From Haemophilus parainfluenzae ATCC 33392 (GTDB lineage Bacteria > Pseudomonadota > Gammaproteobacteria > Enterobacterales > Pasteurellaceae): a stretch of DNA of 64,000 nucleotides. This document shows, one piece after another, positions 30,238-38,435 of this stretch. The translations under genes and the position numbers were made by a program. The notes under the pieces are model-generated. The model saw only the letters and a program-made list of their open reading frames with translations. It was not told the DNA's origin and searched no databases. The number at the start of each line of letters is the position of its first letter. Position 1 is the first letter of the stretch. Where the stretch lies: assembly GCF_031191205.1 (NCBI RefSeq), contig NZ_CP133470.1, positions 1,557,501-1,621,500 on the forward strand. Reading direction: 5' to 3'.

Positions 30238-30837
30238 ATGTTACAAATTCAACATTTACAGGTTGGTATTTTAAAGGATATTAGCCTAACGGTTGCAAAT
30301 GGTGAATCGGTGGCGATTGTTGGGCAATCGGGAAGCGGAAAAACCACGCTTCTCAATGCCATTGCCGGTTATTCGGATTATCAGGGGAGTATTGCATTTA
30401 ACCAATGTCCTTGGGATAACCTTGCCTCTTGGGAAAGACGTTGTCGCTATTTAAATCAACGTTTGTATCTTTTCCCCCATAAAACCGTAAGTGGAAACTT
30501 AAGTTTAGCGAAACCGAAAAGCACAAGACAGGAGCAGCTTGATTTATTAGCACAGTTGAACATTGATGCGTTGATCGATCGTTATCCACATCAATTATCG
30601 GGCGGCGAGCAACAGCGCGCAGCATTGGCACGGGCGCTAATCAATCCACCGGATGTGATGCTATTAGATGAGCCATTTTCATCATTAGACTGGCAAACCC
30701 GTCAGCAGATTTGGCAAAACGTAAAAAGTTTACTTAAAGCCTTCAATCTCACCACATTATTAGTGACTCATGAACCTAAAGAAGCAGATTTTCTAGCGGA
30801 TAGACAAATTCATTTACATTTAGGGCGATTAATTTAA
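30238..30837 (+). CDS. ModC-like ABC ATPase (short form)
   Basis: The 199-residue protein contains only the nucleotide-binding domain: Walker [10 protein letters not shown] (about residues 32-40), signature [15 protein letters not shown] and Walker [13 protein letters not shown]. The C-terminal MOP/TOBE domain of classical ModC (about 350 residues), which binds molybdate and allows feedback, is missing. The gene starts one base after modB and precedes modD by nine bases. The short form implies that uptake is not self-inhibited by cytoplasmic molybdate in the classical way. Confidence 0.85.
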   Translation: MLQIQHLQVGILKDISLTVANGESVAIVGQSGSGKTTLLNAIAGYSDYQGSIAFNQCPWDNLASWERRCRYLNQRLYLFPHKTVSGNLSLAKPKSTRQEQLDLLAQLNIDALIDRYPHQLSGGEQQRAALARALINPPDVMLLDEPFSSLDWQTRQQIWQNVKSLLKAFNLTTLLVTHEPKEADFLADRQIHLHLGRLI

Positions 30838-30846
30838 GGACAAACT

Positions 30847-31692
30847 ATGATTTATTTCTCAGACAAAGAACTCGATGATTTTTTATTGGAAGATATTTAT
30901 CGCGGCGACTTAACCACGCACGCATTAGGGCTAGAAAAAGTCCCTGCAAAAATTGAATTCAAACGTAAAAATGCCGGCGTGGTGGCGGGGATTTCAGTGG
31001 CAGAACGATTACTGAAAAAATTAGGCATTACGCCTCAGGTTTATGTGAATGAAGGGGAAGCCGTTGAAGCCGGTGCTTTATTGCTAAGTGCGGTCGATTC
31101 TGCGGATAAATTACAGCAGGCATGGAAAGTGGTGCAGCTTGTATTGGAATGGTCTTGTGGCGTGGCGCAATACACGGCGGAGATGATTGCTAATGCCAAA
31201 GCCATTAATCCGCATGCGGCGGTGGCTTGTACCCGTAAAAGCATTCCAAATACCCGTAAACTGGCAACCAATGCAGTGCTGGCTGCCGGCGGACATATTC
31301 ATCGTCAAGGCGTGAGTGAAACCTTACTGGTTTTCACTAACCATCGTAATTTATTGGTTGAACCGAATAACTGGGCATATATCGTGGAAACCTTGAAGCG
31401 TGAAGCGCCAGAAAATAAGGTTACCCTTGAAGCAGACAATTTTGCACAATTTGAACAAATGATTAGTGCCTCTCCCGATATTATTCAGCTAGATAAATGG
31501 TCAGTTGAAGATGTGAAAGCGGCTTTAGATCTCATCAATGCACAAGGCAGAAATATTACGCTTTCTGTTGCAGGTGGGGTGAATAAAAATAATGTGGCAG
31601 ATTATGCCAAGTTAGGCATTAATTTATTTATTACCTCTGCACCTTATTATGCGGCACCAGAAGATATTAAAGTGGTGATTAGCAAAGCATAG
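30847..31692 (+). CDS. modD: ModD protein (nicotinate-nucleotide pyrophosphorylase-like)
   Basis: The 281-residue protein resembles quinolinate phosphoribosyltransferase throughout: [20 protein letters not shown], the alpha/beta barrel segment [20 protein letters not shown] and the C-terminal [18 protein letters not shown]. In the ModD subgroup these genes occur in molybdenum transport operons rather than NAD operons; the reaction is unknown. The context here, last gene of a modABC-like operon, supports ModD over NadC. Confidence 0.9.
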   Translation: MIYFSDKELDDFLLEDIYRGDLTTHALGLEKVPAKIEFKRKNAGVVAGISVAERLLKKLGITPQVYVNEGEAVEAGALLLSAVDSADKLQQAWKVVQLVLEWSCGVAQYTAEMIANAKAINPHAAVACTRKSIPNTRKLATNAVLAAGGHIHRQGVSETLLVFTNHRNLLVEPNNWAYIVETLKREAPENKVTLEADNFAQFEQMISASPDIIQLDKWSVEDVKAALDLINAQGRNITLSVAGGVNKNNVADYAKLGINLFITSAPYYAAPEDIKVVISKA

Positions 31693-31726
31693 TTGTTTTG
31701 TTTAGCTCATTAATTGTTTTGTATAT

Positions 31727-31754
31727 CTCGCTGTATATTTTATTGTATAATTTA
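31727..31754. promoter_or_regulatory. ModE-box-like operator upstream of molA (weaker)
   Basis: CTCGCTGTATA, 6 bp, TGTATAATTTA: the left arm agrees with the recalled consensus at nine of eleven positions and the right arm at about six, with the same spacing as the two other sites. It overlaps a likely -10 (TATAAT at 31746-31751). Confidence 0.45.
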
Positions 31755-31781
31755 ACTCCATTCTCATTTTAAGGATAACTT

Positions 31782-32822
31782 ATGAAATTTAACCGCTTGT
31801 TTGTTGCTGCTTTGTTCGGCATTTTTTCTACATCGGCGTTGGCTGATCGTGTTGTAACTGACCAATTAGATCGTCAAGTGACCATTCCCGATCATATTCA
31901 GCGTGCTGTGGTATTACAGCATCAAACTCTCAATATCGCCGTGCAATTAGATGCTACTAAACAGATTGTTGGGGTATTATCAAATTGGAAAAAACAACTG
32001 GGGCAAAATTATGTACGTTTAGCGCCAGAATTAGAAAAAATGGCCATGCCGGGCGATTTAAATTCAGTCAATATTGAAAGCTTGTTGGAATTAAAACCGG
32101 ATGTGGTATTTGTTACCAACTATGCACCACCGGAAATGATTAAACAAATTGCGGATACCGGTATTCCAGTGATTGCTATTTCGCTACGAACTGGCAGTGA
32201 TAAAGATAAACTTAATCCAACCTTAGCTGATGAAGATAAAGCCTATAATGAAGGCTTAGCTCAAGGTATTGAGTTGATTGCTCAAGTGTTTGAAAAAGAA
32301 CAACAAGGCAAAGAATTAGGTAAAGCCGCATTTGCGAATCGTAAAATGTTGGCGGAACGTTTGGGAAACATTCCTGCGGAGAAACGAGTGCGCACCTATA
32401 TGGCTAACCCAGATTTAAATACCTATGGTTCAGGTAAATATACTGGTTTAATGTTGGAACATGCTGGCGCGTATAATGTCGCAGCGGCAACGGTGAAAGG
32501 TTTTAAACAGGTTTCCATGGAAAATGTGCTTGAGTGGAATCCAGCGGTGATTTTGGTACAAGATCGTTATCCTAAAGTGGTATCACAAATTAAAGAAGAT
32601 GCGGCTTGGGCTAATATTGATGCAGTGAAAAATAACCAAGTGTTTTTAATGCCGGAATATGCGAAAGCTTGGGGTTATCCGATGCCGGAAGCCTTAGCAT
32701 TAGGCGAAGTGTGGTTAGCAAAATCGCTATATCCGCAAAAATTCCAAGATATCGATTTAGATAAAATGGTGAACGACTACTATTTAAAATTCTATCGTCA
32801 ACCGTATAACAATGGTAAATAA
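31782..32822 (+). CDS. molA: Molybdate/tungstate-binding periplasmic protein MolA
   Basis: The 346-residue protein has a signal peptide cleaved after TSALA (about residue 21) and a cluster A-III fold. Gene order and wording match the H. influenzae molABC operon as I remember it, whose MolA binds molybdate and tungstate with low affinity. Segments such as QLDRQVTIPDHIQRAVVLQH and GSGKYTGLMLEHAGAYNVAA are typical. Its stop overlaps molB by 11 bases. It is a distant paralogue of the binding protein at 25881. Confidence 0.9.
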   Translation: MKFNRLFVAALFGIFSTSALADRVVTDQLDRQVTIPDHIQRAVVLQHQTLNIAVQLDATKQIVGVLSNWKKQLGQNYVRLAPELEKMAMPGDLNSVNIESLLELKPDVVFVTNYAPPEMIKQIADTGIPVIAISLRTGSDKDKLNPTLADEDKAYNEGLAQGIELIAQVFEKEQQGKELGKAAFANRKMLAERLGNIPAEKRVRTYMANPDLNTYGSGKYTGLMLEHAGAYNVAAATVKGFKQVSMENVLEWNPAVILVQDRYPKVVSQIKEDAAWANIDAVKNNQVFLMPEYAKAWGYPMPEALALGEVWLAKSLYPQKFQDIDLDKMVNDYYLKFYRQPYNNGK

Positions 32823-33825
32823 ACATTCCAAATTGATGGGCTTATTGCTCATTGTCTTGGTCGCGAGCGCCCTGATTTCTTTAGGAATCGGGCGTTATGC
32901 TTTATCTCTAGAGCAGATTTTGCAAATTTTAACGGCAAAATTGACCGCACTTCCTATTGATCCAATCCATCAGCAGGTTATTTTCCAAGTTCGTTTACCA
33001 CGTATTTTATCCGCTCTCTGTGTGGGGGCTGGATTAGCCTTAAGCGGCGCAGCATTACAGGGCATTTTCCGTAATCCGTTGGTGGATCCGCATATTATTG
33101 GCGTGACCTCTGGTTCTGCATTTGGTGGTACACTGGCCATCTTTTTTAGTTTGAGTCTGTATGGCTTATTTGCCAGTACAATTTTTTTCGGTTTAAGTAC
33201 GCTAGTGCTCGTTTTTTTATTTAGCGTAAAGTTTGGCCGAAGAAGTTTGCTGATGCTGATTTTAATCGGGATGATTTTGAGCGGGCTGTTTTCTGCATTA
33301 GTGAGCCTGTTGCAGTACGTTTCTGATACCGAAGAAAAATTACCAAGTATTGTGTTTTGGTTGATGGGCAGCTTCGCCACGGCTAATACGGAAAAATGGC
33401 TGTTTTTCTTCGTGCCTTTTGTGTGTTGTTCGACATTGTTGCTGAAACTGAGCTGGCGTTTAAATTTGCTTTCTTTAGAGGATAAAGAAGCGAAAGCGTT
33501 AGGGCTAAAAGTTGGGCGATTACGCTGGTTGGTGATTGCCCTTAGCGGAACATTAGTCGCTTGCCAGGTGGCTATTAGCGGCAGTATCGGCTGGGTTGGC
33601 TTGATCATTCCACATATTAGTCGCATGTTGGTCGGTGCTAATCACCAACGTTTATTGCCTTGTACGATGCTAGTGGGGGCTATTTATATGCTGTGGGTGG
33701 ATAATGCTGCTCGTGCGTTGACCGACAATGAAATTCCTATCAGTATTTTAACCGCACTTATTGGCGCGCCTTTATTTGGCATACTGGTTTATCGTTTAAA
33801 GCGAAATGGAGCGATGCGTGACTGA
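32812..33825 (+). CDS. molB: Molybdate ABC permease MolB
   Basis: The 337-residue BtuC-type permease has RLPRILSALCVGAGLALSGA, GIFRNPLVDPHIIGVTSGSA and the C-terminal ISGSIGWVGLIIPHISRMLV. Crystal structures of the homologous H. influenzae MolB2C2 complex exist. The start lies inside the end of molA, so translation is coupled. It forms a dimer in the inner membrane. Confidence 0.92.
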   Translation: MVNKHSKLMGLLLIVLVASALISLGIGRYALSLEQILQILTAKLTALPIDPIHQQVIFQVRLPRILSALCVGAGLALSGAALQGIFRNPLVDPHIIGVTSGSAFGGTLAIFFSLSLYGLFASTIFFGLSTLVLVFLFSVKFGRRSLLMLILIGMILSGLFSALVSLLQYVSDTEEKLPSIVFWLMGSFATANTEKWLFFFVPFVCCSTLLLKLSWRLNLLSLEDKEAKALGLKVGRLRWLVIALSGTLVACQVAISGSIGWVGLIIPHISRMLVGANHQRLLPCTMLVGAIYMLWVDNAARALTDNEIPISILTALIGAPLFGILVYRLKRNGAMRD

Positions 33826-34594
33826 TTTAATTAAAGTAAATGATCTTGCATTTGCCTATGAAAAAAACAACATGCTTTTTCAACATCTCAATTTTGCATT
33901 ACAGGCAGGAGAGATTCTCGCCATTTTAGGGCAAAATGGTTGTGGTAAAAGTACCTTGTTAGAGCTATTACTTGGCATTCATCGTCCCTTACAAGGCAAT
34001 ATTCAGCTGAATGACTCGATAGGTTTTGTCCCGCAATTTTTTAGTGCGCCTTTTGCCTATTCGGTATTGGATATTGTGCTAATGGGGCGTTCAAGCCATA
34101 TTGCCACCTTTAGTAAGCCTAAACCACAAGATATTGAAGTGGCGTTACAAGCGTTAGCTGATTTACAGTTGCAGCATTTAGCCGAGCAAGATTTTGCTTC
34201 ACTTTCAGGTGGACAACGTCAGTTGATCTTGATTGCACGTGCCATTGCATCTGAATGCCGTTTAATGCTGTTGGATGAACCCACTTCAGCGCTTGATTTA
34301 GCCAACCAAGATGCGGTGTTATCACTTTTAAGACAATTAGCGAAAAAGCACGGCCTGGGAATTATTTTCACCACGCATCAACCTAATCATGCACAAGCGA
34401 TTGCGAATAAAACGCTTTTGATCAATCGGAATTTTATTCGCTTTGGACAAACGGATGAGATATTAACTTCTGAAAATCTGACCGCACTTTTTCATTTACC
34501 GATGATCGTTGAACAATCGCAATATCAACAGCAACCGTTTAGCCATTTTGTGCCGGTTTATGAGGTTTTGTTAGAAGGAAAGAGAGATGAATAA
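33818..34594 (+). CDS. molC: Molybdate ABC ATPase MolC
   Basis: A GTG at 33818 (product beginning TDLIKVNDLAFAY after the initiator Met) overlaps molB by eight bases and is the likelier start; an ATG at 33806 adds four codons. Walker A is GQNGCGKST, the signature LSGGQRQLILIARA and Walker B LMLLDEPTSALD. It powers MolB. Its stop overlaps the next gene by eight bases. Confidence 0.92.
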   Translation: MTDLIKVNDLAFAYEKNNMLFQHLNFALQAGEILAILGQNGCGKSTLLELLLGIHRPLQGNIQLNDSIGFVPQFFSAPFAYSVLDIVLMGRSSHIATFSKPKPQDIEVALQALADLQLQHLAEQDFASLSGGQRQLILIARAIASECRLMLLDEPTSALDLANQDAVLSLLRQLAKKHGLGIIFTTHQPNHAQAIANKTLLINRNFIRFGQTDEILTSENLTALFHLPMIVEQSQYQQQPFSHFVPVYEVLLEGKRDE

Positions 34595-35303
34595 ACTCAC
34601 TATTTATAGTGCGGGAAGCTTCCGATATGCCTTATTGGAGCTTACTCGTGCATTTAAGCAATGTCATGAAGTGGAAATTGAATGCATATTGGGGCCCGCT
34701 GGGTTGTTGAAAACGCGCATAATACAAGGAGCGTTAGCTGATCTTTTTATTAGTGCGAATTCAGAAAATGTATCGGCACTAGGGCGTCGAGTTTTTCAGC
34801 AGCAGGTGTTAACTTATAATCAACTTATGCTGACAACAAAGAATAAGCCAGAATTTCAGCGAGATACCCTTGAGCTACTTTTTGATGATCAATATCGATT
34901 AGCCACGTCAACGCCAGTTTGTGATCCTTGCGGTGATTATGCTTGGCAGCTTTTTGACCTTATTGAAAAAGATTATCCTGAACAAGGTAAAAGGTTAAAA
35001 TCGAAGGCATTGAAATTGGTCGGAGGAACAGAAAATCAAGTTGTCATACCTCCAGGTGAAATGGCTTCACATTATCTCTTGAAAAACGATTATGCGGATA
35101 TGATGTTGGGCTATGCGCATTATCAGACAAGATTAGAAAATTTGGGGATGCTTTGTCATGCATTGCCATCTGAATATGATATTTGCGCAGAGTATGTCCT
35201 TGCTATGCTGAATGATGCCGCATTGACGCAACGATTTTATCAATTTTTATTGAGCGAGCATGCGCAAGACATTATTCGTAAGAATGGATTTAAAAATGAT
35301 TAA
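34587..35303 (+). CDS. ModA-like binding protein without a signal peptide
   Basis: The 238-residue product has the type II periplasmic-binding fold (LTIYSAGSFRYALLELTRAF, then GPAGLLKTRIIQGALADLFI and VVIPPGEMASHYLLK) as in ModA and WtpA. It begins directly at the first beta strand: no hydrophobic leader is encoded and none fits upstream, because the start overlaps molC. It should therefore be cytoplasmic. A homologue follows molC in H. influenzae in my memory. It could store or sense molybdate or tungstate inside the cell, but this is inference. Confidence 0.8.
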   Translation: MNKLTIYSAGSFRYALLELTRAFKQCHEVEIECILGPAGLLKTRIIQGALADLFISANSENVSALGRRVFQQQVLTYNQLMLTTKNKPEFQRDTLELLFDDQYRLATSTPVCDPCGDYAWQLFDLIEKDYPEQGKRLKSKALKLVGGTENQVVIPPGEMASHYLLKNDYADMMLGYAHYQTRLENLGMLCHALPSEYDICAEYVLAMLNDAALTQRFYQFLLSEHAQDIIRKNGFKND

Positions 35304-35332
35304 ACATTTAAGAGGAACAGCGTAATAATTCC

Positions 35333-35361
35333 TTGCTTTTATTGGCTTCAATCGTTAAAAT
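35333..35361 (+). promoter_or_regulatory. Putative rpsO promoter
   Basis: TTGCTT (35333-35338) and TAAAAT (35356-35361) are separated by 17 bp. The predicted transcript would have a leader of about 68 bases, in which TCGCTGA/TCGGCGA can form a short stem before the ribosome site. S15 represses its own leader in E. coli, but I cannot confirm the same fold here. Confidence 0.55.
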
Positions 35362-35435
35362 TCAGGCTCCTTGTCATCGCTGAGTTAGAGATCGGCGAAT
35401 GATGTATTAATAACACTACCTTTTAGGAGTAAAAA

Positions 35436-35705
35436 ATGTCTCTAAGTACTGAAAAAAAAGCAGCAATCGTTGCTGAATTTGGTCGCGATGCGAAAGATAC
35501 TGGTTCTTCTGAAGTTCAAATCGCATTATTAACTGCACAAATCAACCACTTACAAGCTCACTTCGCTGAGCACAAAAAAGACCACCATGGTCGTCGTGGT
35601 TTATTACGTATGGTTTCTCGTCGTCGTAAACTTTTAGACTACTTAAAACGTACTGATCTTGCTTTATACCAAAGCACTATCGCTCGTTTAGGTTTACGTC
35701 GCTAA
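35436..35705 (+). CDS. rpsO: 30S ribosomal protein S15
   Basis: The 89-residue protein is a full-length S15 ([20 protein letters not shown] at the start, then [20 protein letters not shown]). It binds 16S rRNA early in small-subunit assembly and contributes to a bridge with the 50S subunit. An AGGAG ribosome site precedes it. Unlike E. coli, pnp does not follow; the gene stands alone between the molybdate locus and convergent prlC. Confidence 0.98.
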   Translation: MSLSTEKKAAIVAEFGRDAKDTGSSEVQIALLTAQINHLQAHFAEHKKDHHGRRGLLRMVSRRRKLLDYLKRTDLALYQSTIARLGLRR

Positions 35706-35727
35706 TTTTTATTACGATAGTAAAAAT

Positions 35728-35757
35728 AAAAGCCTTCGGATTACCGAGGGCTTTTTT
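35728..35757 (+). terminator. Terminator of rpsO
   Basis: AAAAGCCTTCGG, ATTA loop, CCGAGGGCTTTTTT: a strong stem with a T run, 23 bases after the stop. Confidence 0.88.
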
Positions 35758-35778
35758 ATTTTCTGCATATTGGAAGAT

Positions 35779-35803
35779 AAAAAAACGGTCAAAAATTTGA
35801 CCG
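35779..35803 (-). terminator. Terminator of prlC
   Basis: The stem CGGTCAAA/TTTGACCG is followed on the - strand by a T run (A run at 35779-35784 on the + strand), 15 bases past the prlC stop. Confidence 0.7.
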
Positions 35804-35817
35804 CTCTTTTTTAGTTA

Positions 35818-37857
35818 TTAGTTCGCAATGCCTTTATGACGAAGCAATGCGTCTAATTGAGGTTCACGTCCACGGAAGCGTTTGAATAAGACCATTGGTT
35901 CTTCAGAGCCACCACGAGTGAGAATTTCATCCAAGAAAGATTTACCCGTAATTGGATTAAAAATCCCTTCTTCTTCAAAGCGAGAGAACGCATCTGCAGA
36001 TAGCACTTCAGCCCATAAATAGCTGTAATAACCGGCCGCATAACCGCCTGCAAAGATATGGCTAAAGCTATGTGGTGTTCTTGCCCATTCAACACCTTTA
36101 ATCACGGCAACTTTATCTTTCACCGCTTTTAAGGTATCAAGGACTTGATCAGCTTTACCCACTTCAAAAGTATGATGAAGGGTAAAATCAAACAAGCCAA
36201 ATTCAAGCTGGCGTAACACAAACATCGCTGCTTGGTAGTTTTTTGCTTTGAGAAGTTGATTTAATTTTTCTTCTGGCAATGGTTCGTGCGTTTCAAAATG
36301 ACCAGAAATAAAATCAAGCGCTTCTTTTTCCCAACACCAGTTTTCCATAAATTGACTTGGAAGTTCTACTGCATCCCAAGGTACACCATTGATACCCGCA
36401 ACATCCGGCACATCAACTTTGGTGAGCATATGGTGAATGCCGTGACCAAACTCATGGAAGAGAGTGGTAACTTCATCATGGGTGAATAGTGCAGGTTTAT
36501 CACCAATAGGCGCGTTGAAGTTACACGTTAAATAAGCAACTGGTTTTTGAATTGAACCGTCAGCATTACGTTTTCTACCGATACAATCATCCATCCATGC
36601 GCCGCCACGTTTATTTTCACGTGCATAAAGATCGAGATAGAAACTGCCACGTACTTCATCGGTTTCATCAATTAAATCAAAGAAACGCACATCTTTATGC
36701 CAAGTATCTACGCCAAAACGTTCAACTGCACGAATATTAAAAATACGTTTAATTAATTCAAATAAGCCCGAAATAACGCGATCTTCAGGGAAATAAGGAC
36801 GAAGTTCTTCATCATTGATCGCATATAAATGTTGTTTTTGTTTTTCAGAGTAGAAACTGATATCCCAAGGGGCAAGTTCCGTTACGCCAAATTCTTTTTC
36901 ACAATAAGCTTTAAGTTCTGCTAATTCTTTCTCACCTTGCGCTTTTGAACGATCTGCAAGGTTATTTAAGAAATCTAACACTTGTTGTGGATTTTCTGCC
37001 ATTTTGGTCGCAAGTGAGCGTTCAGTATAGGTATTGAAACCTAGCAATTTCGCTAGTTCCACGCGTAACGTCATGATTTCTTCAATGATCGCCGTGTTAT
37101 CCCATTTGCCTGCATTCGGACCTTGATCAGAAGCGCGAGTCGCATAAGCACGATACATTTCTTCGCGTAATGCTGCATTTTCACAATAGGTCATAATAGG
37201 TAAATAACTTGGAATTTCTAACGTAAAACGATAGCCTTTTAAGCCTTTACTTTCAGCAGATTGTTTTGCTGCAAGTAATGCAGATTCAGGAAGACCCGCT
37301 AATTGGCTTTCATCTTCAATGACTTTTTCCCAACCCATGGTGGCATCGAGTACATTATTGCTAAATTGTGCGCTTAATTCTGATAAGCGAGCAACAATCT
37401 CACCATAACGTTTTTGTTTTTCTTCGGATAAACCGATACCTGAAAGCTCAAAATCACGCAGTGCATTTTCAATGGCTTTCTTTTGTGCTACTGAATAAGT
37501 GGCAAATTCAGGACTATTTTTTAAGGCTAAATAAGCGTTGTATAAGCCTTTGTGTTGACCTACCCAGGTGCTGTATTCAGAGAGTAGTGGCAAGCAGGCT
37601 TGGTACGCATCACGTAATTCAGGGCTGTTTTTAACTGAATTTAAATGGGAGATCGGTGACCAAGCACGACTTAAGTGTTCTCCTGCTTCAGAAAGTGGTT
37701 CAATAAAGTTTTCCCAAGTAAAGTGCGGTTGTTTTAAAACTTGTTCAATGGCTTGACGATTTTCTTCGATGAGTTTTTGGATTGCCGGTTGAATATGTTC
37801 TGGTTTGATTTGAGAAAACGGAGGTAAGCCTTCAATATGAAGTAATGGATTAGACAT
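35818..37857 (-). CDS. prlC: Oligopeptidase A
   Basis: The 679-residue zinc metallopeptidase belongs to family M3. The HExxH zinc site is LFHEFGHGIHHMLTK (about residue 470), with the downstream glutamate region FMENWCWE. It cleaves short peptides in the cytoplasm, including signal-peptide remnants. The N-terminus MSNPLLHIEGLPPFSQIKPE is the family form. It is divergent from a YbaN-like gene that leads into an OppA-like lipoprotein gene; H. influenzae has a similar prlC-OppA neighbourhood. Confidence 0.96.
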   Translation of the reverse strand: MSNPLLHIEGLPPFSQIKPEHIQPAIQKLIEENRQAIEQVLKQPHFTWENFIEPLSEAGEHLSRAWSPISHLNSVKNSPELRDAYQACLPLLSEYSTWVGQHKGLYNAYLALKNSPEFATYSVAQKKAIENALRDFELSGIGLSEEKQKRYGEIVARLSELSAQFSNNVLDATMGWEKVIEDESQLAGLPESALLAAKQSAESKGLKGYRFTLEIPSYLPIMTYCENAALREEMYRAYATRASDQGPNAGKWDNTAIIEEIMTLRVELAKLLGFNTYTERSLATKMAENPQQVLDFLNNLADRSKAQGEKELAELKAYCEKEFGVTELAPWDISFYSEKQKQHLYAINDEELRPYFPEDRVISGLFELIKRIFNIRAVERFGVDTWHKDVRFFDLIDETDEVRGSFYLDLYARENKRGGAWMDDCIGRKRNADGSIQKPVAYLTCNFNAPIGDKPALFTHDEVTTLFHEFGHGIHHMLTKVDVPDVAGINGVPWDAVELPSQFMENWCWEKEALDFISGHFETHEPLPEEKLNQLLKAKNYQAAMFVLRQLEFGLFDFTLHHTFEVGKADQVLDTLKAVKDKVAVIKGVEWARTPHSFSHIFAGGYAAGYYSYLWAEVLSADAFSRFEEEGIFNPITGKSFLDEILTRGGSEEPMVLFKRFRGREPQLDALLRHKGIAN

Positions 37858-37973
37858 AAATATTCCTTTTGCTAACTGTTTCTTTAGTAAATTGCGACAA
37901 ATTCTATAATATCAAGGTTGAAAAATCTAAAAAATCAGTAATAATTGCGTATCACTTTTATTTAGGAATGATG

Positions 37974-38435
37974 ATGAACGACGCGTTATTGTTTTCTGGC
38001 TTAATCACGTTTTCGGTTATAGTCGGTTTTGTTGCACTTAAATTCTTCCCCAAAAATCCTTTAATTAAAGGCATTTATATTATACTAGGCTGTATTTCTT
38101 TGGTTTTAGGCGTGATTGGTGTTTTTCTACCATTTCTGCCGACAACACCTTTTTTGTTGCTAACACTTTATTCTTTTGCGCAAGGTTCATCTCGCTTAGA
38201 ACGTTGGTTTTTAGAGACAAAGCTTTATCAAAAGTATCTGAAGTCTTTTAATGAACGTCGTGCATTAACAAAAAAAGCAAAAATTTCTATTCTGACCTTT
38301 TCAACTACAATGCTTTTAATTGGCTTTTACTTTACCCCAAGTGTAGTGGGGCGAACGATCATTGCCATTTTAATTGCGGTAAAATATTGGTTCTTTTTCT
38401 TTTGGATTAAAACAGAAGACGTTGAAAATGGATAA
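37974..38435 (+). CDS. YbaN/DUF454 family inner-membrane protein
   Basis: Three ATGs in a row begin at 37968; the third (37974) has the best distance from the AGGA ribosome site and gives 153 residues. The product has three to four helices and the DUF454 signature: LGCISLVLGVIGVFLPFLPT followed by TPFLLLTLYSFAQGS, with a short basic cytoplasmic part (WFLETKLYQKYLKSF). Function is unknown. Its stop overlaps the start of the next gene by eight bases. Confidence 0.82.
   Translation: MNDALLFSGLITFSVIVGFVALKFFPKNPLIKGIYIILGCISLVLGVIGVFLPFLPTTPFLLLTLYSFAQGSSRLERWFLETKLYQKYLKSFNERRALTKKAKISILTFSTTMLLIGFYFTPSVVGRTIIAILIAVKYWFFFFWIKTEDVENG

Noticed and set aside
30847..31692. nadC (quinolinate phosphoribosyltransferase) instead of modD
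   Set aside because: The fold is shared, but the gene sits in a modABC-like operon and not with nadA/nadB; ModD is the better call.
32970..33626. 218-codon - strand frame inside molB
   Set aside because: Antisense shadow of a clear permease gene; no start context.
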